From contig NZ_JAFIDJ010000001.1 in NCBI RefSeq assembly GCF_017051705.1, positions 1,455,786 to 1,519,785 on the forward strand: a stretch of 64,000 nt of DNA. Direction: 5' to 3'. Below are positions 1 through 9,717 of this stretch, piece by piece; position 1 is the stretch's first letter, and each line of letters begins with the position of its first letter. A model generated the notes under the pieces. The model was not told where the DNA came from, did not search any database, and saw nothing but the letters and a program-made list of their open reading frames with translations. The position numbers were made by a program, and so were the translations under genes. This DNA is from Algoriphagus lutimaris. GTDB taxonomy: Bacteria; Bacteroidota; Bacteroidia; Cytophagales; Cyclobacteriaceae.

Positions 1-1910
1 TTATCCTTGACCACGGAGACGTCTATGGGGATGCGGTCAATATTGCTTCTAGAATTCAAAGCATTGGGGTTCCCTCCTGTGTTTTATTCTCATCAGATGT
101 ATTAGCCAACCTCCCAAAACAAACCAGATTTACACATATTAATTTAGGACTTTTCCGACTGAAAAATGTCGCGAAAGAATTGGAACTACATGCTCTGACC
201 AATGCTCCTTTGGCCACTCCAAAAAGGGCCGATATGATCAAGAAGGTGAAAATCCAAGAGCGGGAACCTTGGAAATTCTGGGTGGCTCTGGCTTCTATCC
301 TTACCATTCTTTTATTTTTAATTTATTCCCTGTTATGGAACAATTATACATGGGAAAAAGAAAAATCCGTGGCCGTTTTACCTTTTACCAATATTATAGC
401 CAATCCAGATCAAGCATTTTTTGCAGAGGGTCTTACTGAGGATGTAATTTCTCATATTTCTAAAATTGAAAGTATTAAAGTAATTGACAAGCAATCAGTC
501 TATGCCTTTGAAAACTCCAAAAGCCCTCTTGATTCCATCGCTAGAGTCTTAGATGTAAGCACTATTTTAAAAGGGTCGATACAATGGATAGGAGATAATA
601 TTCGAATTGATATTCAATTAATAGACCCTATTGAAAATAAGAATCTCTGGAATCAAACCTATAATAGAGAAGTTAAGGACATTTTTAAAGTTCAAGCTGA
701 AATAGCCTCAAAAATTGCCAATGTGCTTAATAGTAATTTAAGTTCAGAGGAGAAAGCTCAAATTTCAAAAGAACAAACTATTAGTTTTGATGCATACGAA
801 CTCTATCTCAAAGGGAAAGAGAGTTATGGATTAAATAATGTTTCTGAAACTTTAAATGCGATTGACTATTTCAAAAAAGCATTGGATATCGACCCGAATT
901 ATGCCGCAGCTTACATTGGTTTAGCAGATTCCTATGCTAGGCTAAGTTTTTATGGCGAAGGTGAAAAATGGCTTGATTCAAGTTTTAATGCGAGTGAAAA
1001 AGCTTTATCCATCGACCCGTATTATGAAGGTGCCTACAAATCCAGAGGAACCGTATTTTATTATAATGGGCAAATTGAATATGCCAGAATCTCTTTGGAA
1101 AAAGCACTGGTACTAAACCCTAATTTCAGTAGTGCAATGGGTAATTTGGCTACTGTTTACATGACTCAAGGAAATCTGGTTAAAGCACTTCAGCTTCAAA
1201 TAAAATCCAGCATGTATAATCCTGCAGTATACATACCATTTCAAATTACTGGTTGGATTTATAGAATCCTAGGACAACCCAAAGAAGCTTTGGACTGGCT
1301 GGATCAAGCCAATTCCATCACCTATGATGCAGTGACTTCAGAACAGAAAGGTTACTTGTTGCTGGACCAAGGAAAATCGTCGGAAGCGATTCAATTAATT
1401 CAGGAAATTTTAATAAGTGATTCCTCTGACTTTGGAAAAACTTCTGCTGGTTACCTAGCTTTTTACGCCAATCAGCATGAACTATCTACCACCATATTAG
1501 ATGAAGTACTACAAAACAACCCGGATGCTTTGTATGACAGATATAGTTCCGCACCAATATATCAAGCATTCAATTATCAATTATTAGGGAATCAAACTCA
1601 AGCAGACATTTATATAAAATCTGCCCTATCTGTTCGGGAAGAAGAAGCTAGGAATGTATCTGATGATTTTAATTTATGGTTAGATCTTGCTCAGCTTGAA
1701 TCCTTAAAAGGAAACAAAACTAAGGCCCTAGATTATTTGACTTTAGCAATAGACAATGGTTTTAGAGATGAATTTATTTTAAGATTTAATCCAATCTTTA
1801 AGACGTACCTTCAAAATGGTGACTTGACTCCTTTTATAAACAAATTGGAAAACATCCGTTTTGAACTTAATAAAGAATTAGAAACTTTTGATCTACAGCG
1901 TGCAAATTAA
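1..1910 (+). CDS. Class III adenylate/guanylate cyclase with FlgO/TolB-like and TPR domains (3' part)
   Basis: The 5' end lies outside the window; codons are in phase from base 3, with no stop before the TAA at 1908-1910. The first visible residues (DHGDVYGDAVNIASRI) are the C-terminal signature of a class III nucleotide cyclase catalytic domain. One membrane segment follows at visible residues 92-112. After it comes a module starting SVAVLPF that resembles the FlgO/TolB N-terminal fold found before TPRs in CadC-like and cyclase proteins, and then about ten helical TPR-like repeats to the C-terminus. The likely layout is a cytoplasmic cyclase, one membrane span and an extracytoplasmic TPR region for protein contacts. 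The ATP or GTP preference cannot be judged because the substrate-specifying residues are upstream of the window. Family assignment is firm; the cyclic nucleotide product is unknown. Confidence 0.85.
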   Translation, partial: ILDHGDVYGDAVNIASRIQSIGVPSCVLFSSDVLANLPKQTRFTHINLGLFRLKNVAKELELHALTNAPLATPKRADMIKKVKIQEREPWKFWVALASILTILLFLIYSLLWNNYTWEKEKSVAVLPFTNIIANPDQAFFAEGLTEDVISHISKIESIKVIDKQSVYAFENSKSPLDSIARVLDVSTILKGSIQWIGDNIRIDIQLIDPIENKNLWNQTYNREVKDIFKVQAEIASKIANVLNSNLSSEEKAQISKEQTISFDAYELYLKGKESYGLNNVSETLNAIDYFKKALDIDPNYAAAYIGLADSYARLSFYGEGEKWLDSSFNASEKALSIDPYYEGAYKSRGTVFYYNGQIEYARISLEKALVLNPNFSSAMGNLATVYMTQGNLVKALQLQIKSSMYNPAVYIPFQITGWIYRILGQPKEALDWLDQANSITYDAVTSEQKGYLLLDQGKSSEAIQLIQEILISDSSDFGKTSAGYLAFYANQHELSTTILDEVLQNNPDALYDRYSSAPIYQAFNYQLLGNQTQADIYIKSALSVREEEARNVSDDFNLWLDLAQLESLKGNKTKALDYLTLAIDNGFRDEFILRFNPIFKTYLQNGDLTPFINKLENIRFELNKELETFDLQRAN

Positions 1911-1950
1911 CTACGCAACATTTATTCCTTAATTTCCTGTTTTGCATACA

Positions 1951-3324
1951 TCAATTCCCAATTTTCCCAATTGGATAAGAAGGGTCTGGATCTCCAGGTG
2001 CTGCTCCTCTTTTGATCGTTGTTATATTCCCTACAGGTGATTGATGGTAAAGAATTCCTGAGAAAATTGCTGTGGAAAAAGAAGTCCCTGAAACCATCAC
2101 ATACATGCCACCGGGAGCAGTAGTGAAAATATTTTCACCAGGTTCTAGGTAATCAAGAGATGGCATTCCATAATTTGAAAAACTGGAGAACAAATAGGAC
2201 CCTGAATTTAATACCTCAACAGAACCTATTGTAAATAATTTAGATTTGACAGAAGTAGGTTTAGTAGAAAGATCAATACAACCTGGGAAGTTCATTAAGG
2301 ATTCTTCCGAACTATTACCAGCAGACATTACGACATAAATACCTTTTTCTGCAAGTTCAAGTATTTTTTGATAAACAATACCGCTTTCGCAAGCGCTTGG
2401 GTTCACTTTATAACCCAGACTAAGATTTACAATATCGCCGGGCTGCCCATTCGCTAAAACATGCTCTAATCCAGATTTAATCCTTGATGTATTAGAGTTA
2501 CCATCCGCATCAAAAACTTTTATTGACACCATTTTAGCACCAGGATAAACTCCGTTGATGCCATAACCAAATTCATATTCAGGCTTTGTAGATGCTTCCC
2601 CTCCCACTATTCCTGCAATGAATGTTCCATGGCCCAATTCATCATTAAAGGGATTAGGATCAAGTTTAGCGAAGGATATAGATAAATCTTTTTCACTCAA
2701 TTCGAATTGGATATCTTGATGAGTGGAATCAATACCCGAATCAATAATCCAAATTCTATGGGAAGGATTACCGCTGGCCGGAGCCCCTCCTCCTATTTCC
2801 TGAACCATTCTACTTGCCTTATTAGTAGAATCATATCGAAGCTGCTCTTGCATAATGGGCCTCCTCGCCTGTAGAATATATTCTGATTGCATTATTGGTC
2901 TCCTCGCTTGGACACCAATACTCTGTACTAACTCATAGTGGTAAGTGCCTTTTTCTCGTTCAAGGTTTATCAACTCGGAAGCAGTCAAATCATCAAGGTA
3001 AACAGAAACCTCAGAATAAAGTCGAATTTGATTTTCATCTACATTGATAGAACTATCAATACTTTTAATAATCTCTATTACTCGGTCCTTCAATTCTTTA
3101 ATTAAAGGCAAGCATTCTTCTGAAGTTAATCCAAGACTACAACCCGGGGAATTCATTAAAGGAGTTAATAGGCTTTCTTCCTTGAAAATCAATTCATAGT
3201 TGATTTCCTCTTTGCTGGTATTGCTTGCAATTTGTTCACCATTTGAATCAGAGGTCTTTTGCCTATTACAAGAGGTTAAAAAAAAAGCAAAACCAAACAC
3301 TAAAAGAATCAAATATCTTTTCAT
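1951..3324 (-). CDS. S8 (subtilisin-like) serine protease, lipoprotein
   Basis: A 457-residue protein with a lipoprotein signal peptide (FFLTSC, lipidated Cys19). The subtilisin triad is complete: Asp195 in IIDSGID, His232 in GHGTF, Ser415 in GTSFS, with oxyanion Asn337 in SAGN. Residues 30-135 form a propeptide-like region. Between propeptide and catalytic domain an octapeptide, QARRPIMQ, occurs twice at 139-146 and 152-159, a 13-residue period rich in paired arginines. The C-terminus is short: only about 40 residues follow the catalytic serine and end in a Pro/Gly-rich tail (PGDPDPSYPIGKIGN), so the last helices of a classic subtilisin are reduced. It converges with the cyclase gene and is followed by no clear terminator. 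Function is probably surface or periplasmic proteolysis; substrate unknown. Confidence 0.88.
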   Translation of the reverse strand: MKRYLILLVFGFAFFLTSCNRQKTSDSNGEQIASNTSKEEINYELIFKEESLLTPLMNSPGCSLGLTSEECLPLIKELKDRVIEIIKSIDSSINVDENQIRLYSEVSVYLDDLTASELINLEREKGTYHYELVQSIGVQARRPIMQSEYILQARRPIMQEQLRYDSTNKASRMVQEIGGGAPASGNPSHRIWIIDSGIDSTHQDIQFELSEKDLSISFAKLDPNPFNDELGHGTFIAGIVGGEASTKPEYEFGYGINGVYPGAKMVSIKVFDADGNSNTSRIKSGLEHVLANGQPGDIVNLSLGYKVNPSACESGIVYQKILELAEKGIYVVMSAGNSSEESLMNFPGCIDLSTKPTSVKSKLFTIGSVEVLNSGSYLFSSFSNYGMPSLDYLEPGENIFTTAPGGMYVMVSGTSFSTAIFSGILYHQSPVGNITTIKRGAAPGDPDPSYPIGKIGN

Positions 3325-3462
3325 AACAACAAAAATTTAACCCATTAAAAATCAACTCATTAAAAGTTTTTAAGTTAAAAAAAATCAACGTTATTCAAAA
3401 ATAATCCTATTTAAATATCACAAATAGTGCTTTTTTAAAAGCATTTTTAGAACTACAAAATT

Positions 3463-4341
3463 TTACTCTTTCTGCAGTTCTTCCCTATATAGATGAATAT
3501 TTTCTTCAATAGATTCTTCTAATTCAGGTTCTTTAATATCCTTGTATCGCGTCACTTCATCTAAAATAGTCTTGGCAACCAATACCCTGGCAGTTTCTTT
3601 ATTATCCGCAGGAATAATATACCATGGGGCATGGGGCTTGGAGGTTCTATTGATCGCTTCTTCGTAGAACTCTTGATATTTTTCCCAATACCCTCTTTCT
3701 TTCAAATCTCCCGGCGAGAATTTCCAATTATGTTTCTTCTTATCTAGTCTTCTAAGCAATCGTTGTCTTTGCTCCTCTTTACCTAAGTGCAAGAAAAACT
3801 TTAAGATGATCACTCCATTTTGGCTAATATGATTTTCAAAATTATTGATTTGCTCAAATCTATTTTCCCAAAAATCTGGAGTAATATCTTCTACTGAGTT
3901 TATCCCAGGGAGATTCTCTCCCAGAATATATTCAGGATGCACTCGAGTTACCAACACGTTTTCATAGTGAGTTCGATTAAATACAGCATATTTTCCTCTA
4001 TCTGGTAAAGCAATATAATGTCTCCATAAATAGTCATGTTTTAATTCATTGGATGTAGGAGTTTTAAAACTATGAACTACAACTCCACGAGGATTGAATT
4101 CTTTAAAAACCTCTCTAATCAAACTATCCTTCCCAGCTGTATCCATCCCTTGCAGACAGACCAACACCGAATATTTACTGTGAGCATACATGATGTCTTG
4201 ATGCTCACTTAATTCCTCTCTAAACTCATTCAGCTTTTTTGATTTTTTCTTTTCTGAAGTTTCCAAATCGTAGGATGTTGAAATTTTACTTAACTCAATA
4301 GGAGTTACCACTTTAAACTTTTCGGAATCTATATTTTTCAT
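3463..4341 (-). CDS. Polyphosphate kinase 2 family protein (PPK2)
   Basis: A 292-residue soluble protein with the PPK2 core. Its P-loop is GMDTAGK (Gly65 to Lys71), followed by the Arg-rich SFKTPTSNELKHDYLWR stretch and the Walker-B-like FNRTHYENVLVTRVH. PPK2 enzymes transfer phosphate between inorganic polyphosphate and nucleotides. Length and single-domain form match class I/III PPK2 enzymes of about 270-300 residues. Direction (polyP-dependent NDP or NMP kinase versus polyP synthesis) cannot be told from the motifs. The gene stands alone, transcribed toward the S8 protease with a 138-bp gap, and diverges from the DUF5009 gene. Confidence 0.93.
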   Translation of the reverse strand: MKNIDSEKFKVVTPIELSKISTSYDLETSEKKKSKKLNEFREELSEHQDIMYAHSKYSVLVCLQGMDTAGKDSLIREVFKEFNPRGVVVHSFKTPTSNELKHDYLWRHYIALPDRGKYAVFNRTHYENVLVTRVHPEYILGENLPGINSVEDITPDFWENRFEQINNFENHISQNGVIILKFFLHLGKEEQRQRLLRRLDKKKHNWKFSPGDLKERGYWEKYQEFYEEAINRTSKPHAPWYIIPADNKETARVLVAKTILDEVTRYKDIKEPELEESIEENIHLYREELQKE

Positions 4342-4465
4342 AAGGAGAATTTTAATTCAATAAAAAATTGGCTGAAGGCCTTAATCCAAGATAATATTTT
4401 ATATTGAGGCAGGAATACTTCCTTCATTTTTTTTAAGTTTAAACCCAAACGATCAAACCTTAATT

Positions 4466-5611
4466 ATGACTTTAAAACAAGATACAGGAATCTTAAGCAA
4501 TCGGTATCTAGCATTAGATGTTTTACGTGGCATGACCATCGCCTTTATGATCATTGTGAACACCGCGGGTGATTGGTCAAATTTATATGCTCCTTTGGCT
4601 CATGCCAAATGGCATGGTTTCACCCCTACCGACTTGGTTTTTCCAACATTTCTATTTGTAGTAGGCAATGCTATGAGCTTTTCCATGAAAAAGCTACAAG
4701 ACATGTCTGCCAAGAATTTCTTTAAAAAAGTAGGAAAGCGAGCCCTATTGATCTTTTTAATAGGGTGGCTACTAAATGCATTCCCCTTTTATGAACTCAC
4801 AGAAAATGGCGGATTTAGTTTTATCAAACTGTCTGAAGTTAGATTATTTGGGGTTCTTCAGAGAATTGCCCTCAGCTATTTCTTTGCTGCCATCGTCTTG
4901 TATATTGGTGGGATTAGATTAGGCTGGATTTTTAGCGCGATTGCCTTGCTTGGCTATTGGGGCATCATGTATATTTTCGGAGATCCGACAGATCCTTATG
5001 GATTGACAGGAAATGCTGCTATTCAATTGGACCTTTCTTGGATTGGTGCTGAGAGAATGTATGGAGGTGAAGGAATTCCGTTCGATCCAGAAGGAATTTT
5101 AAGCACCCTTCCAGCCATCGTGAATGTAATAGCTGGTTACATCGTTGGGCGGATGATCCAGAAACTGGGGAATAGCATGGAATCCATCAAAAAACTGCTC
5201 ATTGGTGGAGCAATACTAATTGTTGCAGCATATGTCTGGGACCTTGTTTTCCCGATCAACAAAAAGATTTGGACCAGCTCCTATGTATTGTTGACTGTCG
5301 GAATTGATATGTTGATTTTGGCTGTTTTGGTATACATTATAGAATTGAAAAAAGTAAATAATTGGACTTACTTTTTTGAAGTTTTTGGAAGAAACCCATT
5401 GATATTATATGTCGCATCCGGATTGGTAATTACTCTTTTTGGAATGATCCCTATTGGGGAAATGAGTTTAAGAGCCATTATTTATCAAAATTTGTTTACC
5501 AGTTGGTTAAGCCCTAAAAATGCATCGTTCTTTTTTGCATTCAGCTATATGCTCCTGATTTGGATCATAGGCCTTTGGATGGACAAAAAACGTATCTACA
5601 TCAAGGTTTAA
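4466..5611 (+). CDS. DUF5009 / NagX-type membrane acyltransferase
   Basis: A 381-residue polytopic membrane protein with about ten hydrophobic segments. The N-terminus, ALDVLRGMTIAFMIIVN followed by W..L.HA.WHGFTPTDLVFP, is the hallmark of the DUF5009/heparan-alpha-glucosaminide N-acetyltransferase-like family (NagX in Bacteroidota N-acetylglucosamine loci). The family is thought to move an acetyl group across the membrane to an amino sugar; the conserved His in AKWHG is the likely acyl-relay residue. No nag genes lie beside it here, so the substrate is not supported by context. An intrinsic terminator follows at 5658-5689. Confidence 0.88.
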   Translation: MTLKQDTGILSNRYLALDVLRGMTIAFMIIVNTAGDWSNLYAPLAHAKWHGFTPTDLVFPTFLFVVGNAMSFSMKKLQDMSAKNFFKKVGKRALLIFLIGWLLNAFPFYELTENGGFSFIKLSEVRLFGVLQRIALSYFFAAIVLYIGGIRLGWIFSAIALLGYWGIMYIFGDPTDPYGLTGNAAIQLDLSWIGAERMYGGEGIPFDPEGILSTLPAIVNVIAGYIVGRMIQKLGNSMESIKKLLIGGAILIVAAYVWDLVFPINKKIWTSSYVLLTVGIDMLILAVLVYIIELKKVNNWTYFFEVFGRNPLILYVASGLVITLFGMIPIGEMSLRAIIYQNLFTSWLSPKNASFFFAFSYMLLIWIIGLWMDKKRIYIKV

Positions 5612-5657
5612 AGTAGTTGCATCGAATTTGTATTCTATACTCTGAATTTTGTAAATT

Positions 5658-5689
5658 ATCCCTGCTTTTTAATTAAACAGGGATTTTTT
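5658..5689 (+). terminator. Intrinsic terminator abutting the next start codon
   Basis: Stem ATCCCTG (5658-5664) pairs with CAGGGAT (5678-5684) across a 13-nt loop and is followed by T6. It would end the DUF5009 transcript. The following ATG starts at 5690, directly after the T-run. Confidence 0.75.
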
Positions 5690-6682
5690 ATGATATTAAA
5701 AATTGGAGTATACAATGTGGAATGGATGAGGGAGCTCTTTGACCCTGAAGGAAATCCGATCACCACTGGAAAAGAAGGAGAAAGAAGTCAACAATTAGCA
5801 GAGGTGATAGAGGCCATGGACCCAGATTTTCTAGGTATCGTGGAAGGCCCAAACACATTGGTCAATCTTTCCAAAACAGCTAGTATCCAATTGGAAGCCT
5901 GGGTTCAAGAATTTATACCTCACAAAAATCTGAAGGGTATACATGGTTTTCCATCACCTGGTCAACAGGAACTTTGTGCTTTATATAATCCAGACAAAAT
6001 AAACGTACTTTTTACCCCTGAAGTAAAGGAAGGGAAAAGGTTTGATGAAGCTTTCCTATTGGACACGTTAAATCGACTCATTAAAGAGCAGTATAAACAT
6101 TACAGGCCCCCATTAGAACTTAGCATTTTAGGGTTAGATGACACTTTATGTACTAGGGTGATTATTGCTCACACTAAATCAAAAGGGATTTTTGACATGG
6201 TGGACTATGCTAGATTTGAACAAATTTCCCAACGAGATCGCCTCAAGTTATTTGCAGAATGTATGTCCATTCGCCAGCGCTGTGATGAGTATTTGGAGAA
6301 AGGACAGCAAGTCATGGTCATGGGAGACATTAATGATGGATTTGAACTTGACTTTTACGAAAATAAGTTCAGCAAATCAGCAGTTGAACTTTTGCTTGGA
6401 GATACTTGGTATCCAGAATTCATCCTAAAATCTGTTTTGCCTAAACCCAAATTAAATTCTTATGGATGGACTCCCAATTCGAGTAGATTCAAAGACCGAA
6501 TTACAGGAGACCAAGTCAATGTACTGATTGACCACATTTTGGTCAGCCAAGGAATTCAAGTGCTCCATGGAAAAGTATGGAATCCCTACCTGGAAAAAGA
6601 TGATGATCTGATTCAACATGTTAAAACGCAATTGAAAAATGCTTCGGATCATTTTCCAATAGTATCTGAAATCGAATTTTAA
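5690..6682 (+). CDS. Endonuclease/exonuclease/phosphatase (EEP) family protein
   Basis: A 330-residue protein with the EEP (DNase I-like) metal-dependent hydrolase motifs: YNVEWM near the N-terminus (Asn and Glu metal ligands), MGDINDGF around residue 213, and ASDHFPIVSE at the C-terminus (Asp-His catalytic pair). There is no signal peptide, so a cytoplasmic nuclease or phosphodiesterase is likely; the substrate cannot be read from sequence. The ATG at 5690 is needed because the next Met lies after the essential YNVEW motif. This start directly follows the T-run of an upstream terminator, leaving no obvious leader. The DUF4287 gene follows after 11 bp, suggesting an operon. Confidence 0.85.
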   Translation: MILKIGVYNVEWMRELFDPEGNPITTGKEGERSQQLAEVIEAMDPDFLGIVEGPNTLVNLSKTASIQLEAWVQEFIPHKNLKGIHGFPSPGQQELCALYNPDKINVLFTPEVKEGKRFDEAFLLDTLNRLIKEQYKHYRPPLELSILGLDDTLCTRVIIAHTKSKGIFDMVDYARFEQISQRDRLKLFAECMSIRQRCDEYLEKGQQVMVMGDINDGFELDFYENKFSKSAVELLLGDTWYPEFILKSVLPKPKLNSYGWTPNSSRFKDRITGDQVNVLIDHILVSQGIQVLHGKVWNPYLEKDDDLIQHVKTQLKNASDHFPIVSEIEF

Positions 6683-6693
6683 TACCTAGTACA

Positions 6694-7248
6694 ATGGACC
6701 AAGCAGAACAAACCATGATGGATAACCTTCAAAAAAACACAGGAAAAAGCCTGGATGAATGGGTATCAATTGTTAAAAAAGAAAATTTTTCAAAACATGG
6801 TGAAATCCTCAAGTTCTTAAAAAGTGATCATGGGTTTACCCATGGTTTTGCCAATCTAGTCGCCCACAAAACATTGAAATCTGATGCAGGATCTGCTAGT
6901 GGATCGGATGAATTGATTTCCAAACAATACAAAGGAAAAGAGCACCTATTACCGCTATATGAAAAATTAATTACTGAAATTAAAACCTTTGGAAACGATA
7001 TAGAATTTGCTCCAAAGAATGCCTATGTGAGCGTCAGGAGGAAGAAACAATTTGCAATGCTAATTCCTGCTACGAAAACCAGGTTTGACATTGGAATCAA
7101 TTTAAAAGGCCAAGAACCCACTGGCATGCTTGAATTAGACACTAAATCTAATGGAATGGTAAGCCATAGAATCCTAGTCAATCCGGAAGAGCAATATTCA
7201 AAAGAAGTAATTAGCTGGTTAAAAATGGCTTACGATGCCGCTGGTTAA
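6694..7248 (+). CDS. DUF4287 and DUF5655 domain protein
   Basis: A 184-residue protein. Residues 1-60 (QTMMDNLQKNTGKSLDEW then HGFTHGFANLVAHK) match the DUF4287 pattern. Residues 90-183 (YEKLITEIKTFG, SVRRKKQFAMLIPATKTR) match DUF5655. This two-domain protein is widespread in soil and marine bacteria; no biochemical role is established to my knowledge. It has no signal peptide or membrane segment. It begins 11 bp after the EEP gene, so the two are probably co-transcribed. Confidence 0.85.
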   Translation: MDQAEQTMMDNLQKNTGKSLDEWVSIVKKENFSKHGEILKFLKSDHGFTHGFANLVAHKTLKSDAGSASGSDELISKQYKGKEHLLPLYEKLITEIKTFGNDIEFAPKNAYVSVRRKKQFAMLIPATKTRFDIGINLKGQEPTGMLELDTKSNGMVSHRILVNPEEQYSKEVISWLKMAYDAAG

Positions 7249-7344
7249 AAACCATTTATAAAATAAGTTTACTATTTATCAATTTTAGAAGAGTTTCTCT
7301 AGATTTTAGGTTCTAACTTGATATCTGTAAAATACTCTTAATTC

Positions 7345-9630
7345 ATGCTTCCTTCATTACGTTCAAATCCCATTAAAAAGTATTTTTTCTTGCTAGCTTT
7401 TGTGGCACTAATTTGTAATAGTGCATTTTCTCAAATCACTGAAGAAACCTATCATAAAGCCGAATACTTTCTAAGTAATAATATTCAAAGGGAGGTATAC
7501 CACTTAGATGTAAACCCAAATTGGCTAGAAGGAAAAACCAGCTTTTGGCATCTAACCCATACCCAAGATGGTAAAAGGTTTTTCTTGACGGATATATCCG
7601 AAAAAAAGACAGTTGAGGCATTTGATCATGCAAGGCTTGCAAAATTGCTAGAGGAAAAATCTGGCCAGCCCATAGATGATCGTAATCTCCCCTTTAACCG
7701 AATCTCCTTCAATAAAGACCAATCTTTGAGTTTTCAATGGCGAAATAAAACCTGGACATTCCAAGAAGAAAAACTCGAATTTAAAAGATTGGAAGATTCC
7801 GAAACAAGGGACCGCTCTATTTCCCCCGATGGAAATTGGAAAGCTTACACCGAAAATTTTAATTTATTTGTCGAAAATCTAGAAACCGGAGAAGAAATAC
7901 AGTTAAGCTTTGATGGAAAGAAAAATTATGAATATGCCTCTTTTTGGGGATGGTCCGACATGATCTACGGAGAAGATGGAGAAAGACCGGAACATTTTAC
8001 CGTCAATTGGTCCCCAGATTCAAAAAGAATACAAACTCAAATAGTAGATCTGAGATTAGCTGAGAAAATGTTGCTCTTGGACAACAGCCAGGATGATAAG
8101 TTTCGTCCTCAGTTAAAAGGTTATTATCGAGGCTCCCCAGGGGATACTACTGTGGTCACCTATACACCCGTTCTATTTGATATAGAGTCCAAACATTCCA
8201 CCAAGTTCACGGAATTCACCTCTCCACATTTTATTGGAATGTACTTCAATTGGAATCCGGATGGCAAGTATTTATTCGGGACTTATTTACATAGAGGTTT
8301 TAAAGCTTTTGATTTGGTAGAGATCAATGCGGAAACAACTAAAATCCGAAAGGTATATTCTGAACCCTCTCCTACTCATATCAACAATAATAATATCATC
8401 CGAAGATTGGATAATGGGCAATTCATTCTTGGAACAGAAAAATCAGGCTGGAACCAGCTTTACTTAATGGATTGGGCCTCTGGAAAGCTGGTAAATAGAA
8501 TAACCAATGGGGATTATGTAGTGAAAAACCTACTCTCAATTGATGAAGAAAAGGAGATAATCTATTTTGAAGCAGCAGGCGTAGATAAGGATGTAAATCC
8601 TTATTATTCCTTTGTATACAAAGTCAATTTTGATGGGACTGGACTGCAGCTTTTAACCCCTGAGAAATCATTTCATGATATTTCGTATTCTGGAGGGAGC
8701 AAGTATTTTGTAGATAATTACTCCACTGTAAATGAACCTACAGTCTCTGTTGTCAGGGAATTAGAGACAGGTAAAATTGTCCATGAAATTTCAAAAGCAG
8801 ATATCTCAAACCTTTTAAAGAAAGGGTATCAAAGCCCTAAGCAGTTTGCCGCCACCGCCAAAGATGGCAAAACTACCATTTATGGAATCTATTATTTACC
8901 TACCACCTTTTCAGCAAAGAAAAAATATCCGATTGTAGACTATACCTATACTGGGCCACATATTGACATTACGCCAAAAACCTTTCGTGCAGGTCTCATA
9001 GGGCTTCAACAGCCTATGGCGGAACTTGGATTTATTGTGGTTACCGTAGATGGACTTGGGACCCATGGAAGAGGAAAAGCTTTCAACGATATTTCCTATA
9101 ATAATCTTGGTGATGGTACTACTGACCATGTATTAGCCATTAAAGAGTTGGCTAGTAAAAACTCATTTATGAATGTAGAAAAGGTGGGAATATTTGGTCA
9201 TTCTGCAGGTGGTTATGATGCAGCCAGAGCTATGTTATTACATCCTGATTTTTATAAAGTAGGGGTTGCTTCTGCTGGTGATCATGATCATAGAATGGAA
9301 AAGGCTTGGTGGCCTGAAATGTATATGGGATATCCTGTGGGGGATTTCTATCATAAGCAATCCAATGTTACCAATGCCGCTAACTTGAAAGGGCATTTGT
9401 TATTAGCCCATGGTGGGGTCGATGAAAATGTCAACCCTTCAGCAACCTTCAAACTAGCTGAGGCCTTAATCAATGCAGGCAAGGATTTCGAGCTGTTTAT
9501 TTGGCCAAGTAGAAATCACAGTTTCGGTAGAACAAGCGGAGATTACTTCACAAAAAAACGCTGGGATTACTTTATTGAGCACCTGCTAGGTGAGGAACCA
9601 ATCAGGCACTACCAAATAAAAACTGATTAG
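7345..9630 (+). CDS. S9 family (DPP-IV-like) prolyl oligopeptidase
   Basis: A 761-residue exported peptidase with a Sec signal peptide ending in NSAFSQ. The N-terminal two-thirds is a DPP-IV beta-propeller, including YEYASFWGWSDMIYGEDG, where glutamates bind the substrate N-terminus. The C-terminal alpha/beta-hydrolase domain carries the full triad: Ser620 in GHSAGG, Asp693 in GGVDEN and His725 in RNHSF. The usual GWSYGG-type DPP-IV nucleophile elbow is replaced by GHSAGG, found in a separate branch of S9B peptidases. It likely trims dipeptides from imported peptides in the periplasm. The gene appears monocistronic. Confidence 0.93.
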   Translation: MLPSLRSNPIKKYFFLLAFVALICNSAFSQITEETYHKAEYFLSNNIQREVYHLDVNPNWLEGKTSFWHLTHTQDGKRFFLTDISEKKTVEAFDHARLAKLLEEKSGQPIDDRNLPFNRISFNKDQSLSFQWRNKTWTFQEEKLEFKRLEDSETRDRSISPDGNWKAYTENFNLFVENLETGEEIQLSFDGKKNYEYASFWGWSDMIYGEDGERPEHFTVNWSPDSKRIQTQIVDLRLAEKMLLLDNSQDDKFRPQLKGYYRGSPGDTTVVTYTPVLFDIESKHSTKFTEFTSPHFIGMYFNWNPDGKYLFGTYLHRGFKAFDLVEINAETTKIRKVYSEPSPTHINNNNIIRRLDNGQFILGTEKSGWNQLYLMDWASGKLVNRITNGDYVVKNLLSIDEEKEIIYFEAAGVDKDVNPYYSFVYKVNFDGTGLQLLTPEKSFHDISYSGGSKYFVDNYSTVNEPTVSVVRELETGKIVHEISKADISNLLKKGYQSPKQFAATAKDGKTTIYGIYYLPTTFSAKKKYPIVDYTYTGPHIDITPKTFRAGLIGLQQPMAELGFIVVTVDGLGTHGRGKAFNDISYNNLGDGTTDHVLAIKELASKNSFMNVEKVGIFGHSAGGYDAARAMLLHPDFYKVGVASAGDHDHRMEKAWWPEMYMGYPVGDFYHKQSNVTNAANLKGHLLLAHGGVDENVNPSATFKLAEALINAGKDFELFIWPSRNHSFGRTSGDYFTKKRWDYFIEHLLGEEPIRHYQIKTD

Positions 9631-9717
9631 AGCTCAAATACCTGAGGTTTCCAATTGAAATTATGGGTGATTACATGACTACCAAATCCAAATTTCCTTG
9701 GATGAAGTATAGTCTGA

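Noticed and set aside
3428-3448. Short TGCTTTT/AAAAGCA hairpin with a plus-strand T-run
   Set aside because: The stem is almost all A/T and points away from the neighbouring gene ends, so it is not reported as a terminator.
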